Positions 1-6,593 of a DNA stretch of 64,000 nt are shown here, one piece after another (positions within the stretch are counted from its first letter, which is position 1; each line of letters opens with the position of its first letter). The DNA comes from CAWGJC01 sp965276665 (GTDB taxonomy: Bacteria; Pseudomonadota; Alphaproteobacteria; Acetobacterales; Acetobacteraceae). The position numbers and the translations under genes were made by a program. The stretch lies in contig OZ255620.1 in assembly GCA_965276665.1 (NCBI GenBank), forward strand, positions 2,108,001 through 2,172,000, in the 5' to 3' direction. Below the pieces are notes generated by a model. It searched no databases and had not been told where the DNA came from. It worked only from the letters and a program-made list of their open reading frames with translations.

Positions 1-42
1 CGCGCCCGGGCTTGGCGATGATGCGGCGGACAGGGGGGATTG

Positions 43-963
43 ATGGCGGAACACAAGGTGCTGGCGACGGGTCTGCGGTTTCCCGAAGGCCCGGTCTGGC
101 TGCGGGACGGCTCGGTCGTGCTGGTGGAGATCGCGCGCGGGCTGATCACCCGGATCGGCGCGGACGGCGCCACCGCCACGATCGCCCGTCCCGGCGATGG
201 GCCGAACGGCTTGGCGATCGGGCCGGACGGCGCCTTCTATGTCTGCAACAATGGCGGCTTCAGCTGGCTCGAGGAGAACGGGTTGCTGCGTCCGAGCACC
301 CAGTCGGCCGATTACCGCACCGGCCGGATCGAGCGCGTCGATCCGGAGACCGGCGCCGTCACGATGCTCTACGACAGCTGCGACGGGCATAGGCTGCGCG
401 GGCCGAACGACCTCGTGTTCGACGACCTGGGCGGGTTCTACTTCACCGATCTCGGCAAGGTCCGGGCGCGCGACCGCGACCAGGGCGGCGTCTATTACGC
501 CCGCGCCGACGGGTCGCACATCACCTGCCTTGCCCATCCGGTGATGACGCCCAACGGGATTGGCCTCTCGCCGGACGGGCGGGTGGTCTATGTCGCGGAG
601 ACCGAATCGGCCCGGCTCTGGGCCTTCGATCTGGAGGCCCCGGGCGTTGCGCGCAAGCAGCCGCATCCCTCCCCGCACGGCGGCAGGCTGATCTGCGGGC
701 TCGGCGGGTTCCAACGCTTCGACAGCCTGGCGGTGGACGCCTCGGGGCAAATCTGCGTCGCCACGTTGATCACCGGGGCGATCAGCGTGATCGCGCCGGA
801 TGGGCGGCTGGTCCGCCAGGTGATGATGCCCGACCCGCTCACCACCAATATCTGCTTCGGCGGCCCCGATCTCCGCACCGCCTATGTCACCCTGTCCGGC
901 ACCGGCCGGCTCGTCTCCCTGCCATGGCCGGAAGCCGGGCTGCGCCTCGCCCACGAGAGATGA
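43..963 (+). CDS. SMP-30/gluconolactonase-family lactone hydrolase
   Basis: 306-residue protein of the SMP-30/gluconolactonase/LRE family, six-bladed beta-propeller enzymes that usually hydrolyse sugar lactones using a divalent metal. Visible family signatures are the early FPEGPVW motif (metal-binding Glu), GPNGLAIGPDG, RGPNDLVFDDLGGFYFTD (Asn/Asp metal ligands) and MTPNGIGLSPD. No signal peptide is seen, so it is probably cytoplasmic. The ATG at 43 follows a GGGGGG Shine-Dalgarno run at 33-38 and overlaps a TGA at 41-43 that may end an upstream gene lying outside the window. The gene ends 10 bp before a response regulator and sits upstream of the nickel-pincer genes. That context suggests sugar-acid or lactone metabolism; the exact substrate is unknown. 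Confidence 0.85.
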   Translation: MAEHKVLATGLRFPEGPVWLRDGSVVLVEIARGLITRIGADGATATIARPGDGPNGLAIGPDGAFYVCNNGGFSWLEENGLLRPSTQSADYRTGRIERVDPETGAVTMLYDSCDGHRLRGPNDLVFDDLGGFYFTDLGKVRARDRDQGGVYYARADGSHITCLAHPVMTPNGIGLSPDGRVVYVAETESARLWAFDLEAPGVARKQPHPSPHGGRLICGLGGFQRFDSLAVDASGQICVATLITGAISVIAPDGRLVRQVMMPDPLTTNICFGGPDLRTAYVTLSGTGRLVSLPWPEAGLRLAHER

Positions 964-973
964 CGACCGAGAG

Positions 974-1327
974 ATGACGACCCGGATCCTGCTGGTGGAG
1001 GACGAGTTCCTGGTCCGGCTCACGCTGGCCGAGGCGCTGACCGATGCGGGCTACACGGTGCTGGAGGCGGAGACCGCCGAGGCGGCGCTCGCGGCGCTCG
1101 GCGAGGATCGTGTCGCGTTGCTGCTCACCGACCTGCAGCTCCCGGGCGCGCTCGATGGATACGCCCTGGCGGCCGCGCTCCGCCATCGCCTGCCTGGCCT
1201 GCCGGTCATTTTTCTCACCGGGCGGCCGGGCGACCTGCCCGACGCGCCGGGCGCGCGGCAGAGGATGATCGCCAAGCCCTATCTGCCCTCCGAGATATGC
1301 GAGGCGGTGCGCCGCATGCTTGCTTGA
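974..1327 (+). CDS. single-domain response regulator (CheY-like receiver)
   Basis: 117-residue stand-alone receiver domain with no output domain. The acidic pair is E9/D10 in RILLVEDEF, the phospho-acceptor is D53 in LLLTDLQLPG, the switch residue is T82 in IFLTGRP and the invariant lysine is K101 in MIAKPY. Such proteins carry phosphate in phosphorelays or act by protein contact rather than DNA binding. ATG 974 is chosen because upstream in-frame starts would run into the lactonase gene. No histidine kinase gene is adjacent, so its partner is encoded elsewhere. The stop codon is one base before larC, so the two may be co-transcribed by position only. Confidence 0.85.
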   Translation: MTTRILLVEDEFLVRLTLAEALTDAGYTVLEAETAEAALAALGEDRVALLLTDLQLPGALDGYALAAALRHRLPGLPVIFLTGRPGDLPDAPGARQRMIAKPYLPSEICEAVRRMLA

Positions 1328-1328
1328 G

Positions 1329-2528
1329 ATGCCGCACGCCACCCAGCCTCTGCTGATCCATCTGGACGCCGTGGGCGGCATTGCCGGCGACATGTTCGTC
1401 GCCGCGCTGATCTCGGCGCGCCCCGATCTGCGCGAGCGGGTGTTCGCCGATCTCGACGCAATGCTGCCGCCGCCGCTCGCGCCCCGGCTCGAAGCGGGGA
1501 TGGCGGCCGGCATCGCGGCGCTCCGCTTCGGCCTGCACGGGATGGCAGCGGCGCACGGCCATGCGCAGACCCAGGCGCAGGCGCTGCGTTACACCGACAT
1601 GCTCGCCCGCATCGACAGCGCCCCGCTGCATCCCGGCACCGCGCGCGAGGCGGCCGCGATCCTCCGCCGCCTCGCCGAGGCGGAGAGCCGCATCCATGGC
1701 GTGGCGCTCGAGGCGGTGCATTTCCATGAGATCGCCGATTGGGATTCGCTGGCCGACATCGTCGCCGCCGGCAGCATCGCCGGCGCGCTGTCCGGCGCGC
1801 GCTGGAGCGTCTCCGACCTGCCGCTCGGCGGCGGCCTGGTACGCACCCTGCATGGCCAGCTGCCGGTGCCGGCGCCGGCCACCGCGGCGATCCTCACCGG
1901 GTTCCGCTGGCGGCAGGACGGCGTTCCGGGCGAGCGCGTCACGCCCACCGGGGCGGCGATCCTCGCGCATCTCGTCGCTGCGCCCGGAGCCGGTCCAACC
2001 GGCGGCAGGCTGGAGGCGATCGGCACCGGCGCCGGGACCCGCAGCCTCGATGGCCTGCCGAACGTGCTCCGCGCGCTGGTCTTCGTGGCGGAACCGGCCG
2101 GCCCCGCCACGCCCGCCGAGGTGGTGGTGCTCTCCTTCGACGTGGACGACATGACCGGCGAGGAGATCGGGCTCGCCGCCGACCGGCTGCGCGTGCTGCC
2201 CGGCGTGCTGGACCTGACGACCGGCCAGCGCAGCGGCAAGAAAGGCCGGCCAGTCGCCGATTTCCGTCTGCTCGTCGCCCCCGACGCGGCGGAGGCGGCC
2301 GCCGCGGCATGCTTCCTCGAAACCGCGACGATCGGCCTGCGCTGGCGCCGGGAAGCGCGCCGCGTGCTCGGCCGCCAGCTCGAACCGGGTGGCCATGGCG
2401 CGCCCGCGCGCAAGCGCGTCACCCGGCCGGATGGGTCGTCGAGCCTGAAGGTCGAGAGCGACGCGATCGCCGACATTGCCGGGCTCGCACAGCGACGCGC
2501 CGCGAAAGCGAAGGGAGAGGCGGAATGA
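1329..2528 (+). CDS. larC: LarC, nickel-pincer cofactor nickel insertase
   Basis: 399-residue LarC-family protein (formerly DUF111). LarC inserts nickel into the pyridinium-bis-thiocarboxylate precursor in a CTP-dependent step to complete the pincer cofactor of LarA. Diagnostic segments are IHLDAVGGIAGDMFVAALI at the N-terminus, the central His-rich EAVHFHEIADWDSLADI and the C-terminal DDMTGEEIG followed by QRSGKKGRP. Some bacteria encode LarC as two pieces joined by frameshifting; here it is one continuous frame. ATG 1329 follows the previous stop by one base; an in-frame TTG at 1320 is possible but overlaps the upstream gene. The stop overlaps the larE start (ATGA), indicating translational coupling. 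Confidence 0.93.
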   Translation: MPHATQPLLIHLDAVGGIAGDMFVAALISARPDLRERVFADLDAMLPPPLAPRLEAGMAAGIAALRFGLHGMAAAHGHAQTQAQALRYTDMLARIDSAPLHPGTAREAAAILRRLAEAESRIHGVALEAVHFHEIADWDSLADIVAAGSIAGALSGARWSVSDLPLGGGLVRTLHGQLPVPAPATAAILTGFRWRQDGVPGERVTPTGAAILAHLVAAPGAGPTGGRLEAIGTGAGTRSLDGLPNVLRALVFVAEPAGPATPAEVVVLSFDVDDMTGEEIGLAADRLRVLPGVLDLTTGQRSGKKGRPVADFRLLVAPDAAEAAAAACFLETATIGLRWRREARRVLGRQLEPGGHGAPARKRVTRPDGSSSLKVESDAIADIAGLAQRRAAKAKGEAE

Positions 2529-3328
2529 GCGACGAGACCGCGCGGACCGCCCCCCTTATCGCCGCACTCGACCGGCACCGCACGCTCGCCGTCGCGGTGA
2601 GCGGCGGGGTGGACAGCACGCTGCTCGCCGTGGTGGCGCATCGCGCCTCGCGCGCCGACATCACGGTCATCCACGCGGTCTCCCCCGCCGTGCCGGCGCT
2701 CGCCACCGCGCGCGTCGAGCGCCATGCGGCGCGCGAGGGCTGGCGCCTCAGGATCGTCGATGCCGGCGAGATGGCGGATCCGCGCTATCGCGCGAACCCG
2801 GTGAACCGCTGCTATTTCTGCAAGACCAACCTCTATGCGCGGATGCGCGGCGTCACCGGCCTGCCGCTCGCCTCCGGCACCAACATGGACGATCTCGGGG
2901 ATTACCGGCCAGGCCTGGCCGCGGCGCGCGAGCACGACGTCGCGCATCCCTATGTCGAGGCCGCCTTCGCGAAGGCGGATATCTACGCGCTCGCCGCCTC
3001 GCTCGGGCTCGACGATCTCGCCGCGCTGCCGGCGCAGCCCTGCCTGGCGAGCCGGCTCGAGACCGGCATCACGGTCGATGCGGCGGCGCTCGGCTTCATC
3101 GAGGCGGTGGAGGCGGCGCTGGGGGCGCTGCTGCCCGGCGCGAGCGCGCTCCGCTGCCGCATCACCACCGCCGGCGTGCGGGTGGAATGCGCGCCCGAGC
3201 CGGAAGGTGAAGCGCGGCTGAGCATCGAACACGCGGCCGCCCGGCTCTGCGCAGCCGCCGGCCGCGCCTTCGCCGGGCTCGGGCCGTATCGCCGCGGCTC
3301 GGCGTTCCTCCACACCAGCGCGGCGTGA
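2525..3328 (+). CDS. larE: LarE, ATP-dependent sacrificial sulfur transferase
   Basis: 267-residue LarE of the PP-loop ATP pyrophosphatase superfamily. LarE activates the carboxylates of the pincer-cofactor precursor by adenylylation and donates sulfur, in the well-studied enzyme from its own cysteine. The PP-loop SGGVDS is at residues 26-31. CYFCKTNLY is near residue 96-104. The PCLASR motif with C173 corresponds to the sacrificial cysteine (Cys176 in the Lactiplantibacillus plantarum enzyme). The start overlaps the larC stop (ATGA) and the stop overlaps the GTG of larB (GTGA), so larCEB is a coupled cassette. Confidence 0.93.
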   Translation: MSDETARTAPLIAALDRHRTLAVAVSGGVDSTLLAVVAHRASRADITVIHAVSPAVPALATARVERHAAREGWRLRIVDAGEMADPRYRANPVNRCYFCKTNLYARMRGVTGLPLASGTNMDDLGDYRPGLAAAREHDVAHPYVEAAFAKADIYALAASLGLDDLAALPAQPCLASRLETGITVDAAALGFIEAVEAALGALLPGASALRCRITTAGVRVECAPEPEGEARLSIEHAAARLCAAAGRAFAGLGPYRRGSAFLHTSAA

Positions 3329-4017
3329 GCGAGTTCATCCTCGACTGGGATCGCGAGCGCCGGACCGGCGTCGCGGAGGCGGTGCTCTGCGAGGGCAAGA
3401 GCGCGGCGCAGATCGAGGCGATCCTGGACGCGGCCGAAGGCCGCCCCTTGCTGCTAACCCGGCTCGACGAAGCCCGGCTCGCAGCACTCCCGCCGCCGCG
3501 GCGTGCGGCGCTCGATTACGATCCGCTCTCGCGCACCGCCTTCGCCGGGCCGGTCGCGGCACCCGTGCTGCCAGGCGTCGGCATCGTCTGCGCCGGTACC
3601 TCCGACCTGCCGGTGGCGCGCGAGGCGGCGCGCACCCTCGGCTTCGCCGGCTTCGCCGCGCCGGTGATCGCCGATATTGGCGTCGCCGGACTCTGGCGCC
3701 TGCTGCAGCATCTCGAGGAGATCCGCGCGCATGACGTGCTGATCGTCGTGGCCGGCATGGAGGGCGCGTTGTTCAGCGTGATCGCCGGGCTGGTCGGCGC
3801 GCCGGTGATCGCGGTGCCGAGCTCGGTCGGCTATGGCGTCGCCGCGGGCGGCCGGGCGGCGCTCGCCAGCGCGCTCGGCAGCTGCGCGCCGGGCGTGCTC
3901 ACGGTGAATGTCGATAACGGCTTCGGCGCCGCCTGCGCCGCGATCCGCATTCTGCGCATTCGGGAGTCCGGGGCGGCGCGATCCCGTCAGCCGGCGGCGC
4001 AGACCGGCACGACGTAG
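3325..4017 (+). CDS. larB: LarB, nicotinate adenine dinucleotide carboxylase/hydrolase
   Basis: 230-residue LarB, the first enzyme of nickel-pincer cofactor synthesis. It carboxylates the pyridinium ring of nicotinic acid adenine dinucleotide and cleaves the phosphoanhydride. The C-terminal half has the PurE/AIR-carboxylase-like fold, seen in GIVCAGTSDLPVAREAARTL, DIGVAGLWRLL and VPSSVGYGVAAGG, ending in VNVDNGFGAA. The start is GTG, overlapping the larE stop. The last 31 bp overlap the 3' end of larA on the other strand, so the two transcripts converge and overlap. The C-terminal tail after RIRES is not conserved in LarB as I know it. Confidence 0.92.
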   Translation: MSEFILDWDRERRTGVAEAVLCEGKSAAQIEAILDAAEGRPLLLTRLDEARLAALPPPRRAALDYDPLSRTAFAGPVAAPVLPGVGIVCAGTSDLPVAREAARTLGFAGFAAPVIADIGVAGLWRLLQHLEEIRAHDVLIVVAGMEGALFSVIAGLVGAPVIAVPSSVGYGVAAGGRAALASALGSCAPGVLTVNVDNGFGAACAAIRILRIRESGAARSRQPAAQTGTT

Positions 4018-5282
4018 GGACCTTCCGGAATGAACGCCACCTCCGGATCGGCGTGAAGCGCGATGCTCGCCTGCACCGAGGCGTCGATATTGGTGGTCAT
4101 TGTCACGCAGGTCATCCGCTGCTCCGCCGCGTCGAGCCCGGTGGTGTAGAGCTCGACGCTGCCGAGCCGCGTCGCCTTGAGCTGCATCTCGGTCTGCCAC
4201 TCGTCGATCTCGGCGAGCGATTTCGCGATCAGGGTCGCGAGAAACCGGTCCGGCCCGAGTGCCGCCAGCCGTTCCTGCGCGGCGCGGAATTCCGGCGAGC
4301 CGAACCCTTCGGAGCAGGACGAGGCGATGATCAGCGTGCCGCCCGGCTCGAGGATGCCGAGCGGCGTCACCATGCCCTTGATCGTCTGGTAGTAGGTTTT
4401 GTCGAGCGGGTAGCCGGCCGACGAGGTGACGATGGTCTTGTAGCGCCGCGCGACGCCGATCCTGGTCGCCGCGGTGATGAAATCCACCGCCGCGAGATGG
4501 CTCGCGATGATCTCGCCGAACGTCACGTGCACGAGGTCGCGATCCTCGTCGATCACCGTGTTGAGCGCGTGGATGTCGCCGAGCCGCCGCACGATCTCGA
4601 GCTGCTCCTCGTGCAGCGGATTGCCGACGAGGTTGCACTGCACCGCGAGCGGATCCTCCATGAAGCGCGCGGAATGGAAGGTGCGGATTGTCTCGTGGTG
4701 CGCGACGCCGGGCGCCACCACTTTCCGCCCGCCCGACCAGCCGGCCATGAAATGCGGCTCGACCAGCCCGGTCGCGATGCGCAGCTCGGCCTCGGCGAAA
4801 CGCCGATTGATGCGGATCGGCGTGCCGCGCGTGGCGGTGACGCCGAGATCGACATGCGCCGCGGTGTTCCGCGCGTCGTGATTCTCGACGCGCACCTCCG
4901 CCAGCACCCAGGGATCGCCCACCAGCTCCGCGAGCTCCTCGCCCAGATTGGGCCGGTGCAGCCCGGTCGCGACGAGCACGGTGATCGCGTCGAGCGGAAT
5001 GCCTTGCGCCACCATCGTCTCGATCATCGGACGCAGGAACAAGCGGTTGGGCACCGGGCGGGTGATGTCGCAGATCAGGATGCAGGCGCTCCGCTTGCCG
5101 CGGGCGAGTGCCGCGAGCGGGGCGGAGGCGACCGGCGCCGCGAACGCCTGCGCGATGGCGGCCGGCGCATCGGGCAGTTTCGCCAACGTGCGCTTGCGGA
5201 TGATCGTCGCCCGCGCGCCCGCCGGCAGCGCGACCGGCAGATGCCCCCTGCCGAACAGCAGATCGACTTTTTTCTCGTCCAT
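3987..5282 (-). CDS. larA: LarA-family nickel-dependent racemase/epimerase
   Basis: 431-residue LarA-family enzyme that uses the nickel-pincer cofactor for hydride-transfer racemisation or epimerisation of 2-hydroxyacids. The residues known from the L. plantarum lactate racemase can be located: D72 and R75 (CDITRP), H109 (ATGLHRPN), H177 (VEPHF), K187 (GGRKVVAPG, the lysine that attaches the cofactor) and H203 (TFHSA). ATG 5282 is preferred over ATG 5303 because GGAGAGGG lies just upstream of it. Members of this family include lactate and malate racemases and aldonate epimerases. With a gluconolactonase-like gene and sugar operons nearby, a sugar-acid substrate is plausible but not shown. It is divergent from the LacI gene. 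Confidence 0.9.
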   Translation of the reverse strand: MDEKKVDLLFGRGHLPVALPAGARATIIRKRTLAKLPDAPAAIAQAFAAPVASAPLAALARGKRSACILICDITRPVPNRLFLRPMIETMVAQGIPLDAITVLVATGLHRPNLGEELAELVGDPWVLAEVRVENHDARNTAAHVDLGVTATRGTPIRINRRFAEAELRIATGLVEPHFMAGWSGGRKVVAPGVAHHETIRTFHSARFMEDPLAVQCNLVGNPLHEEQLEIVRRLGDIHALNTVIDEDRDLVHVTFGEIIASHLAAVDFITAATRIGVARRYKTIVTSSAGYPLDKTYYQTIKGMVTPLGILEPGGTLIIASSCSEGFGSPEFRAAQERLAALGPDRFLATLIAKSLAEIDEWQTEMQLKATRLGSVELYTTGLDAAEQRMTCVTMTTNIDASVQASIALHADPEVAFIPEGPYVVPVCAAG

Positions 5283-5324
5283 CGCCCGCCCTCTCCAATC
5301 CATCGTGGATGCGCCGCCCGCCCC

Positions 5325-5354
5325 GATCTAGGCTGGAACGCGGAGCACGGGCAA
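5325..5354 (-). promoter_or_regulatory. candidate larA promoter
   Basis: On the minus strand TTGCCC (-35, plus-strand 5349-5354) is followed after 18 bp by TAGATC (-10, plus-strand 5325-5330), upstream of larA. The match to the sigma-70 consensus is partial, so this is inference. Confidence 0.35.
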
Positions 5355-5390
5355 TCGGCGCGCCACTTCCCGGCCTCGCTGCCGGGGCGA

Positions 5391-5403
5391 TAGGCTGGCG
5401 GGA
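5391..5403 (+). promoter_or_regulatory. candidate -10 element for a leaderless lacI transcript
   Basis: TAGGCT at 5391-5396 ends 6 bases before the ATG at 5403, and no Shine-Dalgarno sequence precedes that ATG. If TAGGCT is the -10 box, transcription would start at or next to the start codon. The same arrangement appears before the amidohydrolase at 15982. No convincing -35 is seen (TTCCCG at 5367, 18-bp spacer). Confidence 0.35.
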
Positions 5404-6497
5404 TGCGCAACGAAGGGACCGCCCGACAATCCGCCGCGCGACCGGGGAGCCACGTTGGCTCCCGCCCGGCGACGATCCGCGACGTGGCGCGGGAGGCCGG
5501 GGTCAGCATCGGCACCGTCTCCAAGGCGCTGAACGGCAGCGGCCAGCTGCGCCCGGCGACGCGGGATGCGGTGCGCGCGGTCGCCGCGCGGCTGCGCTTC
5601 CGACCGAACGAGATGGCGCGCAGCCTGACCGGGGCGCGGCGCTTCACCGTCGGGCTGATCTCCACCGACCGGCACGGACGGTTCAGCATCCCGGTGCTGG
5701 AGGGGATCGAGGATGCGCTCGACGCGGCGCGGATCTCCGCCTTCCTGTGCAACGCGGCGGGCGACCCCGAGCGCGAGCGGCAGCACGTTCTGTCCCTGCT
5801 CGCCAAGCGCGTCGACGGCATCATCGTCACCGGCAGCCGGTCGCGCGCCCGGCCGCCGCTCGATCTCGACGGCGAGCGCATGCCGGTGCTCTACGCCTTC
5901 GCCAGCATCGCCGGGCAGGACAGTCTGTGCCTGCTGCCCGATGATCGCGGCGGCGGCGCGCTGGCCGGCGCGCATCTGGCGCGGCTCGGGCGGCGGCGCA
6001 TCGCCTATGTCAGCGGCCCGTCCCGCACCCCGGCGGTGCAGGACCGGCAGCAAGGGCTTGCCGACGCGCTCGCCGCGGAGGGCATGGACCTGCCGCCCGA
6101 CCGCGTGCTGACCGGGGAATGGAGCGAGGCCTGGGGCCAGGCGGCGGCGGCGCGGCTGCTCGCGCTGCCCGAGGCGGTGGATGCGGTGTTCTGCGGCAGC
6201 GACCAGATCGCGCGCGGCGTCGCCGATGCGCTGCGCGACCGCGGGGTGCGCGTGCCGGAGGACATCGCGATCGTCGGCTTCGACAATTGGGAGATCATCG
6301 CCGCCGCCACCCGCCCCGCGCTCACCACGATCGATCTCAATTTGCACGAGCTCGGCCGGCAGGCGGGGCTGCGGCTGATCGGGCTGATCGACGGCAGCGG
6401 CGAGCACGGGCTGGTGCGGCTGCCCTGCAGCCTGGTCGTCCGCGCCTCCTGCGGCGCCGCCCCCGAGTCCCACAACCAGGAAACCGTTTTCCGTTGA
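5403..6497 (+). CDS. LacI-family regulator of the GH31/ABC operon
   Basis: 364-residue LacI/GalR-family repressor. The N-terminal helix-turn-helix reads TIRDVAREAGVSIGTVSKAL with hinge NEMARSLTGARR, and the periplasmic-binding-protein-like sensor domain follows (FTVGLISTDRHGRFS, SGPSRTPAVQDRQQG, VGFDNWEIIAAATRPALTTI). An N-terminal extension of about 25 residues precedes the usual start. The first ATG, at 5403, has no ribosome binding site (see the leaderless promoter candidate). A LacI-type operator lies in its own last codons, directly upstream of two GH31 genes and a sugar importer. It is therefore likely to control that operon in response to an imported oligosaccharide; control of divergent larA is also possible. 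Confidence 0.9.
   Translation: MRNEGTARQSAARPGSHVGSRPATIRDVAREAGVSIGTVSKALNGSGQLRPATRDAVRAVAARLRFRPNEMARSLTGARRFTVGLISTDRHGRFSIPVLEGIEDALDAARISAFLCNAAGDPERERQHVLSLLAKRVDGIIVTGSRSRARPPLDLDGERMPVLYAFASIAGQDSLCLLPDDRGGGALAGAHLARLGRRRIAYVSGPSRTPAVQDRQQGLADALAAEGMDLPPDRVLTGEWSEAWGQAAAARLLALPEAVDAVFCGSDQIARGVADALRDRGVRVPEDIAIVGFDNWEIIAAATRPALTTIDLNLHELGRQAGLRLIGLIDGSGEHGLVRLPCSLVVRASCGAAPESHNQETVFR
6479..6492. promoter_or_regulatory. LacI-family operator inside the 3' end of lacI
   Basis: GGAAACCGTTTTCC is a near-perfect palindrome centred on CG. Its core, GAAACCGTTTTC, fits the GnAAnCGnTTnC pattern known for LacI/GalR/CcpA operators. It overlaps the final codons (QETVFR) of the LacI gene and abuts a promoter-like TTGAAC at 6494. 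Confidence 0.65.
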
Positions 6498-6523
6498 ACT
6501 CCGGCACGGGCTTCGGGCAAGCT
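6494..6523 (+). promoter_or_regulatory. candidate promoter for the GH31/ABC operon
   Basis: TTGAAC (6494-6499) and CAAGCT (6518-6523) with an 18-bp spacer form a plausible sigma-70 promoter. It begins two bases after the palindromic operator, so a bound repressor would block it. Inference from consensus only. Confidence 0.4.
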
Positions 6524-6593
6524 CCCCGTCAGGGACGCAGAGCCGTGCGCTGCCCCGGCGCGTGACACGGATCCGATCCGGAGGAGTTCAGGA

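Noticed and set aside
5403..6497. The LacI protein as the regulator of larA
   Set aside because: It is divergent from larA, but the only good LacI-type palindrome found lies at 6479, before the GH31 genes. Control of larA is possible but unsupported.
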